In this document: one piece after another, positions 44,960 to 55,348 of the stretch
Numbering within the stretch: the stretch's first letter is position 1
How the letters are laid out: each line of letters starts with the position of its first letter
From: Devosia sp. Root413D1
GTDB taxonomy: Bacteria > Pseudomonadota > Alphaproteobacteria > Rhizobiales > Devosiaceae
Assembly: GCF_001425235.1 (NCBI RefSeq)
Contig: NZ_LMEA01000001.1
Span: 533,855-597,854 of the forward strand
DNA length: 64,000 bases
Direction of reading: 5' to 3'
Position numbers and translations under genes: made by a program
Notes under the pieces: generated by a model
What the model saw: only the letters and a program-made list of their open reading frames with translations
The model's database searches: none
Told to the model about the DNA's origin: nothing

Positions 44960-45847
44960 ATGGCCTTTCGGTGGAGCCGAATGTCGCCGCAGCTCGCGCT
45001 GACACCGGCGGTGGCGATAACGGTCGTCGCCTTCATCGGTTCGATCCTGTGGACGATCTACGTCTCGTTCACCTCATCAAAGGCCTTTGCGACCTACGGC
45101 ATCGATTTTTCCGACTGGGCCCGCCAGTACGAACGGCTGTTCAAGGACAAAGGCTGGACCATTGCGCTCAAGAACATGCTGGTGCTCGGCATCGGCAGTT
45201 TTCTGGCCATTGTCTTCGGATTCATTCTTGCTGCCCTGATCGATCGCGAGAAGCGCGGCGAGGGCTTTTTCCGGACGGTGTTCCTCTATCCGCTGGCGGT
45301 CTCGCTGATCGTCACCGGCGTGGCGTGGCGCTGGATGTTCAACCCCAGCTTCGGCCTGCAGGGTGCGCTGCATTCCATCGGCCTCACCTTCATCAGCTTC
45401 GATTGGCTCTCCAAGCCCGAGACCGCCATGTATGGCATCATCCTCGCCTCGGTCTGGCAGGGGGCCGGCTTCTACATGGCGCTGATGCTCTCGGGCCTCA
45501 AATCCATCAACACCGAGATCTGGAGCGCTGCCCGTCTCGATGGGGTCAGCTTCTGGCGGCTCTACGCCGAGATCATCATCCCGATGATGAAGTTTACCTT
45601 CCTCACCTGCGCAATTCTGCTCTCGCTGGGCGTGGTCAAGGCCTACGACATTGTCGTGGCCATGACCAATGGCGGGCCGGGGCAGGCCACCTGGGTGCCG
45701 GGCTACTTCACCATCAACGCCTACTGGGTGAAGTCCAACCTCGCCTATGCCTCCGCCGCCGCCGCTCTGATGCTGGGCATCACGGCGCTGATCTTCCTGC
45801 CGCTGGTGCTGCTCACCGCCTGGCGCGAACGGGCGAGGACGTCATGA
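44960..45847 (+). CDS. CUT1 permease (MalF-like)
   Basis: 295-residue inner-membrane permease: six helices and an EAA-type loop SINTEIWSAARLDGVSFWRLYAEIIIPMM. A GGGAGG box precedes the ATG at 44960. The next permease overlaps by ATGA. Resembles glucose/mannose-type (GtsB-like) systems. Confidence 0.92.
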   Translation: MAFRWSRMSPQLALTPAVAITVVAFIGSILWTIYVSFTSSKAFATYGIDFSDWARQYERLFKDKGWTIALKNMLVLGIGSFLAIVFGFILAALIDREKRGEGFFRTVFLYPLAVSLIVTGVAWRWMFNPSFGLQGALHSIGLTFISFDWLSKPETAMYGIILASVWQGAGFYMALMLSGLKSINTEIWSAARLDGVSFWRLYAEIIIPMMKFTFLTCAILLSLGVVKAYDIVVAMTNGGPGQATWVPGYFTINAYWVKSNLAYASAAAALMLGITALIFLPLVLLTAWRERARTS

Positions 45848-46761
45848 GCACCGCTCTCCTATCGGGCGACGCCCGCGTCGAGGCCGCGCCGCGGTTCCCC
45901 CGCAAGCGTAAGTCAATCTCGGGGCGCTCAATCGCCATCCTGGTTTTCCTGAGCATCTGCGCTGCCTTCTTCTGCGTGCCGCTCTATGTCATCGTCACCA
46001 CCTCCTTCAAGACGATGGAACAGATCCGCGAAGGCGCGATCTTCTCGCTGCCCTCACCCATCACCTTCGAGCCCTGGGTCAACGCCTGGGATCATGCCTG
46101 CTCCGGCATCCGCTGCGAGGGTCTCAAGGTCGGCTTCTGGAACTCGGTGGCGATCCTTTTCCCCAGCCTGGTGCTGTCGCTGACGCTGTCGTCGATCACC
46201 GGCTACGCGCTGGCGCTGTGGAAGGTGCGCTGGGCCGGCACCTTCCTTTTCATCCTCTTCATCTGCGCTTTCGTGCCGTTCCAGATCATCATGATCCCGC
46301 TCATCATTCTGAGTTCGGGCCTCAAGGTCTACGGCACCATCTGGGGCATCGCCATCATCCACGCGGTGCTCTCCATGCCCTTCCTGACGCTGGTCTTCCG
46401 CAACTACTACAAGGGCATTCCGCAGGAGATCATGAGCGCCGCGATGATGGACTCCGGCTCCTTCTGGCGCGTCTTCGGCGAGATCATAGTGCCCATGAGC
46501 GGCAACATCTTCATCGTCGTTTTGATCCTGCAGGTCACTTCGATCTGGAACGACTTCCTGCTCGGCCTGACCTTTGGCGGCCTCGGTACCCAGCCGATGA
46601 GTGTCGTACTCGCCAATGTGGTCATCACCACCACCGGCGAGGCGGCCTACAACGAGAACATGGCGGCAGCGCTGCTCACCGCCATCCCGCCACTCGTCAT
46701 CTACTTCATTCTCGGCAAGTTCTTCGTCCAAGGCATCACTGCCGGCGCAATCAAGGGGTAA
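45844..46761 (+). CDS. CUT1 permease (MalG-like)
   Basis: 305-residue permease; loop IPQEIMSAAMMDSGSFWRVFGEIIVPM and C-terminus FVQGITAGAIKG. A 'CSGIRCEG' segment in the first periplasmic loop with two Cys is typical of GtsC-like subunits. Translationally coupled to the partner permease. Confidence 0.92.
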   Translation: MSTALLSGDARVEAAPRFPRKRKSISGRSIAILVFLSICAAFFCVPLYVIVTTSFKTMEQIREGAIFSLPSPITFEPWVNAWDHACSGIRCEGLKVGFWNSVAILFPSLVLSLTLSSITGYALALWKVRWAGTFLFILFICAFVPFQIIMIPLIILSSGLKVYGTIWGIAIIHAVLSMPFLTLVFRNYYKGIPQEIMSAAMMDSGSFWRVFGEIIVPMSGNIFIVVLILQVTSIWNDFLLGLTFGGLGTQPMSVVLANVVITTTGEAAYNENMAAALLTAIPPLVIYFILGKFFVQGITAGAIKG

Positions 46762-46767
46762 GCGGGC

Positions 46768-47865
<1,098 letters not shown>

Positions 47866-48068
47866 GTCGAGCATCGCACCCCGATCTTGCTGAGGGTGGC
47901 GGTGATCGATGCGGCGACCCCGCCGAAGGTAATGGGACGCCAATGCCCGGGCTCACCGGCCCGGCCTACCCAGGTTCTCCCGGGTAACGGGCGGACCGCA
48001 CGCGAGCCTTGGAGGAAGGGGAGCCGTGTCAGCGGCCGTTCTGATGAAGGGCTTGGGCGTGACCGATG

Positions 48069-48133
48069 GCCGGATCTTCCGGCAGGCCCTGCCGCAAGAC
48101 AGGGACGTGAAACGTCGACTCGCCGAAGGCGAG
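48069..48133 (+). promoter_or_regulatory. Series of hairpins in the leader of the binding-protein gene
   Basis: Three hairpins in a row: GCCGGA-TCT-TCCGGC (48069-48083), GGCAG-GCC-CTGCC (48081-48093, sharing bases with the first) and CTCGCC-GAA-GGCGAG (48119-48133). They lie between the ATPase and the binding-protein gene, just before its GGGAG box. They could stop upstream decay or set differential expression. Confidence 0.5.
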
Positions 48134-48152
48134 CCAAAAGGGAGAGACACGA

Positions 48153-49400
48153 ATGCATATGAAATCATTGGCGACCATGGCGGCCACACTGCTGCTCAGC
48201 GCCGCGCCGCTCGCTGCGACCGCCGAAGAATTGATCGTCTATCACGGCTGGTCGTCCAAGGCCGAAGTCGCGGCCCTCAACATCCTCCAGGCTGCCCTTA
48301 ACGAAAAGGGTCACACCTGGAAGGATCTGGCGATTCCGCACAACTCCGGCGTCAACGTCTCCATCGTCAACATGGTGACTGGTGGCGATCCGCCGAACGC
48401 CTTCGTCACCTCCGATCCGCATATCTTCCGCGACCTTGCCGGTCTCGGCCTCGAGCGTGACCTGACCGACTACTACAAGGAAATCGGCGCGGCCGACAAT
48501 TTCTTCCCGATCGTGCAGGAACTCTCCACGGTCGACGGCAAGATGGTGAAGGTGCCGCTCTTCCTCCACATCGACGGCATGGTCTACTGGAACATGGACG
48601 TCGCCAAAAAAGCCGGTGTCGATCCGACAGCCTGGAAGAGCGTCGACGACATGATCGCCGACTTCCCCAAAGTCAAAGCCGCTGGCTTCGTGCCTGCCGC
48701 CGTCGGTGGGCAAGCCTTCCAGGTCGGATATCTGTTCCATGCCATGGTCGCTGCCATAGCCGGGCCGGACATCTACGACCGCATCTACTCGGAAACCCCC
48801 GACCCGACCGCCTTCGATACGCCCGAAGTGCGCAAGGCCATCGAAGTCGTACGGGCCTTCTCCAACGAAGCCACCCCCGAAAGCGAGAATCGTCCCTGGA
48901 ACGAGACCACCAATACGGTGATCGCCGGCCAAGCCCTGTTCCACATCATGGGCGACTGGATGAAGGGCGAATGGCTCGCCGCCGGCAAGGTCCCGGGGGT
49001 CGACTTCGGCTGTGAAGTCATTCCCGGCGCGCTCGCCGTTCCGGTGACCTCCGACGCCATGGGCATCCTCGGCGGCCAGCCGCCGGAAAAGGACAAGGCC
49101 GAACTCGACCTCGTCGCTGCCTTCGTCGACCCGATCGTCTCGGCCAAGGCCAATCAGCAGAAGGGTTCGACCAGCCCGCGTGCCGACGCTCCGACCGAGT
49201 TCCGCGATGCTTGCAACCAGGTGGCCATGGACGCCATGAACAAGCCAGACGGCGCAGTGAAGAACCCCTTCAACGTCATCACCGGCGACTGGAACAACGG
49301 CATCTGGACGGCAATGTACAACTTCTGGAGTGACAAGAATCAGACGACGGACGATGCCGTCGCTGCCCTCAAGGACGCCTACGACCTGACGTTCAACTGA
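48153..49400 (+). CDS. Sugar ABC transporter substrate-binding protein (GtsA-like)
   Basis: 415-residue periplasmic binding protein with a signal peptide (ending PLAATAEE). The segments LNEKGHTWKDLAIP, VTGGDPPNAFVTSDP, and HIMGDWMKGEWLAAGK resemble glucose/mannose-binding GtsA-type proteins. Placed last in the operon behind a structured leader, so it may be translated from its own or a processed mRNA. Confidence 0.92.
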   Translation: MHMKSLATMAATLLLSAAPLAATAEELIVYHGWSSKAEVAALNILQAALNEKGHTWKDLAIPHNSGVNVSIVNMVTGGDPPNAFVTSDPHIFRDLAGLGLERDLTDYYKEIGAADNFFPIVQELSTVDGKMVKVPLFLHIDGMVYWNMDVAKKAGVDPTAWKSVDDMIADFPKVKAAGFVPAAVGGQAFQVGYLFHAMVAAIAGPDIYDRIYSETPDPTAFDTPEVRKAIEVVRAFSNEATPESENRPWNETTNTVIAGQALFHIMGDWMKGEWLAAGKVPGVDFGCEVIPGALAVPVTSDAMGILGGQPPEKDKAELDLVAAFVDPIVSAKANQQKGSTSPRADAPTEFRDACNQVAMDAMNKPDGAVKNPFNVITGDWNNGIWTAMYNFWSDKNQTTDDAVAALKDAYDLTFN

Positions 49401-49406
49401 CCGTGG

Positions 49407-49443
49407 GGGCCGGCGGGGAGAACTCCCAACTCCCTGCCGGTCC
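49407..49443 (+). terminator. Strong hairpin after the binding-protein gene
   Basis: Arms 49407-49420 and 49430-49443 give a 14-bp stem (two G-T pairs) with a 9-nt loop, 7 bp after the stop. It is GC-rich with no long T run. Confidence 0.7.
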
Positions 49444-49492
49444 TCCCTGTTTCGACCGGCGCTCCGGCGCCCCAAGGTCCGCCGGGCAGCGC

Positions 49493-49600
49493 GACATCGT
49501 CGCGTTCCTCGGCGGATAGGGCACCATCAACGTCAACAGCTGGGCCCCCGGCAGCCGGCGCTTCGCCTATGTGGCCTACCCGATGCGTAAGGCGGCCTGA
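49493..49600 (+). pseudogene. C-terminal remnant of a TolB-like propeller protein
   Basis: The frame DIVAFLGG-stop-GTINVNSWAPGSRRFAYVAYP to a TGA at 49598 matches the closing blade of TolB-type propellers (usually FGGQGTIN..SWSPDSRR.A.VSY). A TAG at 49517-49519 replaces the expected CAG. Nothing upstream matches, so only a short remnant remains. Confidence 0.5.
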
Positions 49601-49630
49601 GCCTCGCGCCCCCAAGATTTGGAGAACAAC

Positions 49631-50098
49631 GTGCAGCCTTTCACCAGCCTCGGTCACTTCAACCTCAAGACCAACGATCTTCAGGCCTCGATCGACTTCT
49701 ATGCCAAACTCGGCTTTCCCGAATTCCTGCGCCTGACCCAAGCCGACGGCCGCACCTGGATCGTCTACCTGCGCATCACCGATGAGCTCTATATCGAGCT
49801 GCTGCCGGGGGGCACCGGCCGCGCCGGTGACCAGCAGGCCGCCGGCCTCAATCACCTCTGCCTGACCACGACGAACATCGAGGACACCGCCGCGCACCTG
49901 GCGAGCGTCGGCATTGCTCTCGTTTCGCCGCTTGATCCCACCAGACGCGGTGTGGACGGCAATCGCGGCATGTGGATTGTCGATCCCGACGGCAATCGGA
50001 TCGAAATCATGGAGATGGCTCCCAGCTGCGATCAGTATGCTGCGATCAACACCTTCCGCGACACGGGCCGGGCCACCACGCTGTCCCGTCCCATCTAG
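49631..50098 (+). CDS. VOC-family protein (paralogue of 44121)
   Basis: 155-residue glyoxalase-fold protein: LGHFNLKTNDLQASIDFYAKLGFPEFLRL, LNHLCLTTTNIEDTAAHL, WIVDPDGNRIEIMEM. Start GTG 49631 follows a GGAG box; an upstream TTG overlaps that box. Similar to the VOC gene on the far side of the importer. Confidence 0.87.
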   Translation: MQPFTSLGHFNLKTNDLQASIDFYAKLGFPEFLRLTQADGRTWIVYLRITDELYIELLPGGTGRAGDQQAAGLNHLCLTTTNIEDTAAHLASVGIALVSPLDPTRRGVDGNRGMWIVDPDGNRIEIMEMAPSCDQYAAINTFRDTGRATTLSRPI

Positions 50099-50225
50099 GG
50101 CATTTCACCGCTGAAAGCGCTCTAGCAACAGGTTTGGCCGCGGCGTTGCTGGAAGACTACATCATCGTCCGAGTGGGAAGGCCGATCAGCCGATGACCCG
50201 CGGGCTGCAGCTGCAAGGAAACCAA

Positions 50226-51122
50226 GTGAGCAAACGCATAGTATTCACCGGCGGCAGTGGGAAGGCCGGGCGGCATGCCGTTGCCTATCTTCTTGCCCAG
50301 GGTCACAGCGTCTTCAACCTGGACCTCAAGCCGCTCGACATCGAGGGCGTCAACACGCTCAACGCCGATCTCACGGACAGCGGCCAGGTGTTCAACGCGC
50401 TTTCGATGCATTTCGACTTCGATGGCTTCAGGACCGGAAGGGGGCCAGCCCCGGTCGATGCCGTCGTACACTTCGGTGCCGTTCCCCGTGTGCTCCTGCA
50501 GCCCGACAACGAGACGTTCAAGACCAATGTCGTTTCGACGTACAATGTGATCGAGGCTGCGACCAAGCTCGGGATCAGGAAGATCGTCATCGCTTCAAGC
50601 GAGACCACCTATGGCGTATGCTTTGCAGAAGGCGACCGGGACTACCACTCGTTCCCGCTCGAGGAAGACTACGACATCGACCCGATGGACAGCTATGGCC
50701 TTTCCAAGCTGGTCAACGAGAAGACCGCGCGCGCCTTTGCCGCGCGCACCGGCGCCGACATCTACGCCCTGCGCATCGGCAACGTGATGTCGCCAGAGGA
50801 CTACGCGAACTTCCCCGGTTATCTCGCCAATCCACCATCGCGCAAACGCAATGCCTGGAGCTATATCGACGCGCGCGACCTCGGCCAGATCGTCGATCTC
50901 TGCATTGGCAAGGATGGGCTGGGGTTTCAGGTCTTCAACGCGGTCAATGACGAGATCGTCGCCAACGAGCCGACCGAGACCATATTGCGCAAATACGCGC
51001 CGAACACGCCGATCACACGCCCGATGGGCGAGCGCGAAGCCCCCCTCTCGAACCGCAAAATCCGCACCATTCTCGGGTTCAAGGAACAGCACAACTGGCG
51101 CAAGTATCTCCCAAGTGCCTGA
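50226..51122 (+). CDS. NAD-dependent epimerase/dehydratase
   Basis: 298-residue extended SDR: IVFTGGSGKAGRHAVAYLL (GxxGxxG), catalytic YGLSK and the SSETTYG serine. The family includes uronate dehydrogenases and nucleotide-sugar epimerases. GTG at 50226 has a better ribosome site (AAGGAAA) than the ATG at 50193. Last gene of the third sugar locus; followed by a hairpin (ACCGCC...GGCGGT, 51123-51151). Confidence 0.85.
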   Translation: MSKRIVFTGGSGKAGRHAVAYLLAQGHSVFNLDLKPLDIEGVNTLNADLTDSGQVFNALSMHFDFDGFRTGRGPAPVDAVVHFGAVPRVLLQPDNETFKTNVVSTYNVIEAATKLGIRKIVIASSETTYGVCFAEGDRDYHSFPLEEDYDIDPMDSYGLSKLVNEKTARAFAARTGADIYALRIGNVMSPEDYANFPGYLANPPSRKRNAWSYIDARDLGQIVDLCIGKDGLGFQVFNAVNDEIVANEPTETILRKYAPNTPITRPMGEREAPLSNRKIRTILGFKEQHNWRKYLPSA

Positions 51123-51412
51123 ACCGCCCAGGTGCCAGATCACCAGGCGGTCCTGCCCTCATGGGAGACGCCAGCGGCTGGGCGGGCTAGCGGCGCCCTG
51201 ACGCACACTCAAGCCAGTATTGTAATCTGCCTAGAGTGGCGTCGACCGACTATCAGTACGCAGCGCTTGCCATGGACGTCTGTCTGCGGTCGGCGGGCTA
51301 CTAGGAGGCGCTCCATTTCAGCCGGCTGTGCAGACTGGCCGCAGCAGGTTACGCTTGACCATTCCCTCCCTCGCGACCTGCTCAGCAGGAGGTCTGCTAT
51401 CGCTGGAAGGTT

Positions 51413-52075
51413 TCACACCTCGGCCGGCAGCGAGAGACCTTCGCGCGCCATGGCTCGCTGCACCGCGGGCCGCTGCAGCGTCAGCTGTGCATGCCTGGTC
51501 CAGGCCGGATAGCGAGCTCGCATCGAAAGGCCGATCGAGCTGCCCCACCGATACAGCACCAGCAAAAACGGATCGACGATCGAGAAGCGCTCCCCGACAC
51601 TCCACGTGGGGGTGTCGGCAAGGGCCCGTTCGATGTCCTGATTGGCAGCCTCGACGATCCGGTTTCCCTGCGCCCCCAGCGCTGCGGCATGCCGGGGATC
51701 CGGGTCGAACCGCTCCGGCCGCCAGATCAGCCCATAGCCAACGCTGTGCACCCAGCCGCTGAGCCAGGCCAGCCACTCGGTGATGCGCGCCTCGAGCAGT
51801 GGATCCCCCGCCTGGCCAAGTGCGTGCTCCGGGTAGCGGCTCGCCAGGTAGCGAAGGATCGCCGGGAGCTCGGTGAGGATCCTCGCTTCGCCGGGGATGC
51901 GCAGCGCCGGGACGCGGCCCTTGGGATTGATCGAGAGGTATGGCTCGCGCTGCGTGTCGCGGTCGGCGACCGATACCGCGAACAGTTCGAACTCGGCTCC
52001 CACCTGTTCGAGAATGATATGGACGGCCATCGAGCAGGCGCCCGGGGAGTAGAACAGCTGGTACATTGTTTGCAT
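51413..52075 (-). CDS. Glutathione S-transferase
   Basis: 220 residues: thioredoxin-like N-domain (QLFYSPGACSMAVHIILEQVGAEFELFAV, NPKGRVPALRI, LTELPAILRYLA) and an all-helical C-domain (WSVGERFSIVDPFLLVLYRW). Conjugates glutathione to electrophiles. ATG 52075 or 52066. Divergent from a LysR regulator with a perfect palindrome between. Confidence 0.9.
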   Translation of the reverse strand: MQTMYQLFYSPGACSMAVHIILEQVGAEFELFAVSVADRDTQREPYLSINPKGRVPALRIPGEARILTELPAILRYLASRYPEHALGQAGDPLLEARITEWLAWLSGWVHSVGYGLIWRPERFDPDPRHAAALGAQGNRIVEAANQDIERALADTPTWSVGERFSIVDPFLLVLYRWGSSIGLSMRARYPAWTRHAQLTLQRPAVQRAMAREGLSLPAEV

Positions 52076-52167
52076 GCCTTCGCGCCCCTGGGGCCGCTTG
52101 CGTTCGATCTCCAGCCAAGGGTCGATGAACCCGCCTCCAAGCTCAAACCATTGTTTTGCCACCGCAG

Positions 52168-52186
52168 CCATTAGTGATACTAATGG
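52168..52186. promoter_or_regulatory. Perfect 19-bp palindrome before the LysR gene
   Basis: CCATTAGT-GAT-ACTAATGG ends 3 bp before the ATG of the LysR regulator and 92 bp before the divergent GST start. Binding there would block the regulator's own translation start region, suggesting autorepression. Confidence 0.7.
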
Positions 52187-52189
52187 CCG

Positions 52190-53119
52190 ATGGTCGGAAA
52201 GCGGCTTCCCAGCATTCAGACGATGCGTGCCCTCGAAGCCGCGGTGCGGCTCCGCTGTTTCACCACGGCCGCTACCGAACTCGCCTTGTCCCAGGGGGCG
52301 GTGAGCCAGCATATCCGGGCACTGGAACAGCGCCTGGGGCACCCACTGTTCGTCCGCACGGCAACAGGTGTTGAACCAAACGCCATATCGCAGGCGCTGG
52401 CGTTGCAGATACGACAGGGCCTGACCCTGCTCGACCGGGCTTTCGACCAGATGCCGCGGCGAACCGACCATGGCAGCGCGGCAGAGAGGCGCGAGCGGCT
52501 GGTCATCAGCACCCTCCCGGCTTTCGCCGCAAGGTGGCTCATGCCGCGGCTCGACGCCTTCGCGCGCCTCCACCCCGAAATTGAGCTCGAGATCGAGACA
52601 TCCGCCACGCTCGCCCGGCTGGACGCCAGTGACGGGATCGATGCCGCCATCCGCTATGGTGGCGGCGCCTGGCCGGGCATGGCTGCCGAGTATCTGATGG
52701 ACGAGGTGGTGTTTCCTGTAGCGAGCCCCGACTATTGCGGCGGCAACCTGCCGGCACTGCCCGCGGATCTGGCGGACTGCGTGCTGCTGCGGCAGTCGGT
52801 CCAACCGTGGACCCCCTGGTTCCAGGCCGCCGGGCTCGATCTCGTCGAGCCGCAGGCAGGCGTGTTGTTTTCGGACACTTTGTTGGCGGCAGAGGCCGCC
52901 CTCGCCGGACGGGGGATACTCCTGGCGCGGCGCTCCATCGTCGAGGATGAACTCCGCTCAGGCCGGTTGCGCCGCCTCTGGACGCACGAGATCGTCGACG
53001 TACATGCTCACTATCTGGTCTGGCCGACCTCAAGCCGCCGCCTCGCCGCGATCGGCAAGTTGCGCACCTGGCTGCTCGATGAGGTCACCCGGTGGCTGGC
53101 TGACATTGCGTCCCGTTGA
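52190..53119 (+). CDS. LysR-family regulator (GcvA-like)
   Basis: 309 residues; helix-turn-helix LPSIQTMRALEAAVRLRCFTTAATELALSQGAVSQHIRALEQRLGHPLFVR and a GcvA-type effector domain (GIDAAIRYGGGAWPGM). Likely controls the divergent glutathione S-transferase. Confidence 0.92.
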   Translation: MVGKRLPSIQTMRALEAAVRLRCFTTAATELALSQGAVSQHIRALEQRLGHPLFVRTATGVEPNAISQALALQIRQGLTLLDRAFDQMPRRTDHGSAAERRERLVISTLPAFAARWLMPRLDAFARLHPEIELEIETSATLARLDASDGIDAAIRYGGGAWPGMAAEYLMDEVVFPVASPDYCGGNLPALPADLADCVLLRQSVQPWTPWFQAAGLDLVEPQAGVLFSDTLLAAEAALAGRGILLARRSIVEDELRSGRLRRLWTHEIVDVHAHYLVWPTSSRRLAAIGKLRTWLLDEVTRWLADIASR

Positions 53120-53222
53120 GGGGCGGGCCCAGATAGCCCCTCAGGCACGCACCTCAAGGTGCGTAATTTACAGCGCTCTCCTCCGCCAACTAGCGTGCCG
53201 CCAAGTCTTGAGGAGATGCACC

Positions 53223-53627
53223 ATGGCGGACAAGTCGGCCACCCGAACGGCCCGCTGCGCTTGCGGGCAGTTGCGGATCGAGCTGCGCGGCGAACCGATC
53301 AGAACCTATGCCTGCGCCTGTCGGGAGTGCCAGAGGATCACCGGCTCGGCCTTCGCCTATCGCGCCATGTTTGAAGCAAGCGCCGTGGTCGCGCGGAACG
53401 GAAGCACCCTCAGCTGGCACCGCAGCGAAGGTCCAGGTCGCTGGATCGAGCATGTGAGGTGTCCCGATTGCGGTACCCTCGTCTACCAGCAGGGCGAGGC
53501 ACTGGGCGACCGCATCTCGGTTTCGGCCGGCTGCTTCGGCGATCAGGCTTTCCCTGCCCCGGTCATGCTGTATTTCGCCTCGCGCAAGCACCATTGGCTG
53601 AACCTGTCCGTGCCGGTCACCGGCTGA
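53223..53627 (+). CDS. GFA-family (CENP-V-like) zinc protein
   Basis: 134 residues with the zinc ligands of the GFA fold: CACGQL, CACRECQRITGSAF and CPDCGTLVY. Named after glutathione-dependent formaldehyde-activating enzyme; most members have no proven activity. Stands alone with AGGAG before the ATG. Confidence 0.9.
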   Translation: MADKSATRTARCACGQLRIELRGEPIRTYACACRECQRITGSAFAYRAMFEASAVVARNGSTLSWHRSEGPGRWIEHVRCPDCGTLVYQQGEALGDRISVSAGCFGDQAFPAPVMLYFASRKHHWLNLSVPVTG

Positions 53628-53735
53628 GCGGTTCGCGCCCCTCGCCGTCGGACCGGTGCCGGGCGGTTGACTTCGGTCGACCGCCCTACCACGTCCCCCG
53701 CCACGCTTCGCACCCTACCCAGTCTGGAGTTCGCC

Positions 53736-54137
53736 ATGCAGCGACATCCCGCCGATTCCTGCGGCTTCGGCACCGCCCTCAACGCGATCGGCGGTAAATG
53801 GAAAACTGCCATTCTGTGGGAAATCAACGAGCAGCCCCGGCGTTTCGGCGAGTTGCGCCGCGGCATAGCCGGCATCAGCGAAAAGGTTCTCAACGCCCAG
53901 CTGACCGAAATGGTCGCCGACGGGCTGATCCTCCGCACGGAACACCACGGTAGCGCGGTCAAGCACGTCGAGTATGTGGTGACACCCTGGGGCAGGAGCC
54001 TCAACGAAGCCGTGGGCGTCATGTCCCGCTGGGGCAAGGCCCAGGAACACCGCATGCTTGCCCTCGGCGAGATCGGGCAAGGCGACGACCTCAGCCGGCG
54101 TTTGGCCGGTCCAGCACATAGCGCCGCTGCTGGATAA
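53736..54137 (+). CDS. HxlR-family regulator
   Basis: 133 residues with the HxlR winged helix: CGFGTALNAIGGKWKTAILWEINEQPRRFGELRRGIAGISEKVLNAQLTEMVADGLILR. The early Cys can make it redox-responsive. Convergent with, and overlapping by 47 bp, the GNAT gene. Confidence 0.9.
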   Translation: MQRHPADSCGFGTALNAIGGKWKTAILWEINEQPRRFGELRRGIAGISEKVLNAQLTEMVADGLILRTEHHGSAVKHVEYVVTPWGRSLNEAVGVMSRWGKAQEHRMLALGEIGQGDDLSRRLAGPAHSAAAG

Positions 54138-54603
54138 GCTCACCACGCGAGTGCGACATCAGTTCGACTGCATCCAGCGGTTCGAAGCCCAGTTTGAGCA
54201 GCACCCTGGCCGATGCGGGGTTGTCGGCTGCGTGCCCGGCCCGCAGCTGCCTGAGCCCGACCTCGGCAAAGGCGAAGCGAACCACTGCTGATGCCGCCTC
54301 GCTTGCAAACCCGCGGCCCCAGACGCGTCGGTCGAACCAGTAGCCGAGTTTGCCCTCTGCGTCGCTGATGCCGTCGATATCGACGAGGCCGACGAACCGC
54401 GCCTCGTGTTCGACGACAAAGCGATAGGCCTCCCCGGCTGCCCATTGGCGCGGGTGATCGGCGAACCAGTCGCTGAGCGCCCGCGAATCCGGCGGGTAGG
54501 TCGCCTTGCTCAGCATGCGCGCCACCTCCCATTCGGAGCGGATCTCGAAGGCCCGCTCGGCATCGCCGGCGCTGCTCGGCCTCAGAACCAGACGCGGGGT
54601 CAT
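54091..54603 (-). CDS. GNAT N-acetyltransferase (RimJ/RimL type)
   Basis: 170 residues: TPRLVLRPSSAGDAERAF start, KLGYWFDRRVWGRGFASEAASAVVRFAF acetyl-CoA site, NPASARVLLKLGFEPL end. Acceptor unknown. Its 3' end overlaps the HxlR gene tail to tail. Confidence 0.9.
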   Translation of the reverse strand: MTPRLVLRPSSAGDAERAFEIRSEWEVARMLSKATYPPDSRALSDWFADHPRQWAAGEAYRFVVEHEARFVGLVDIDGISDAEGKLGYWFDRRVWGRGFASEAASAVVRFAFAEVGLRQLRAGHAADNPASARVLLKLGFEPLDAVELMSHSRGELIQQRRYVLDRPNAG

Positions 54604-54683
54604 TTCGGCTGAAGTGCTCCCCCGTTACCGGCGAATCTCACCTCGGCAACGACGTTACCGTTCGAGACGCGGCAGGCAATTCA

Positions 54684-55199
54684 CTACCGCTGGAAAGGCA
54701 CGGTCGTCGTCAGCGTTTGTCCGGATCGATTGAGTTCGACCGAGAAGTCGACGGTAATCTGCTTGCCGCTGAGTTCGAGGACCGAGTTGATCTGGATGGG
54801 CGTGCCGACCCGGTCGCTCTGCTTCTCACTCAGTTTGAAGGTGATGCTGTTGCCTTGCTTGGCCCCCACCGCGGCGGCCGAGAGGCCAACGTTGGAGCGC
54901 ATCGTCGCTTCGTAGCGGTTCGCCTTGTCGTTGAAAAAGATCGTACCCGATACGGACAGGTTCATGTTCACCAGGCTGCAGCGCCCGGCGTAGTTGATCT
55001 TGATCAGTCTGCCCTGGGTCACTTTCAGGCGGCAAGTAAAGGCCTCGGGCTGGTCTCCGCCACGCAGAACGCTGCTGCCGCTCCAGTTTCCGATATACGA
55101 GCGTAGCAGGGCAGTTTCGGCCTCTCCGGCGTGGCTTGGAGCCGCGAACAGCACGGACATGGCGACCGCCGCCAGAAGCAGTTTCAAAATAAAGCGCAT
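54684..55199 (-). CDS. Secreted protein of unknown function
   Basis: 171 residues with a signal peptide (ending APSHAGE). The mature part (YIGNWSGSSVLRGGDQPEAFTCRLKVT ... VSGTIFFNDKANRYEATMRS) suggests a small beta-barrel of lipocalin-like type. Two Cys (FTCRL, RCSLV) may pair. I do not recognise the family with certainty. Confidence 0.75.
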   Translation of the reverse strand: MRFILKLLLAAVAMSVLFAAPSHAGEAETALLRSYIGNWSGSSVLRGGDQPEAFTCRLKVTQGRLIKINYAGRCSLVNMNLSVSGTIFFNDKANRYEATMRSNVGLSAAAVGAKQGNSITFKLSEKQSDRVGTPIQINSVLELSGKQITVDFSVELNRSGQTLTTTVPFQR

Positions 55200-55348
55200 C
55201 GCGACCCCCTCACAATGTCGAATATCTAGCGCTGGCGGGCGCCGTAATACAACAACTATGCCGGAGCGGAAACGGGTGGCCCGGATACGCGAAAGCCCAC
55301 CACCCCGCAACCGAGGTGCCGCTTGCCAGTCAGCCAAGGGCCATCAGC

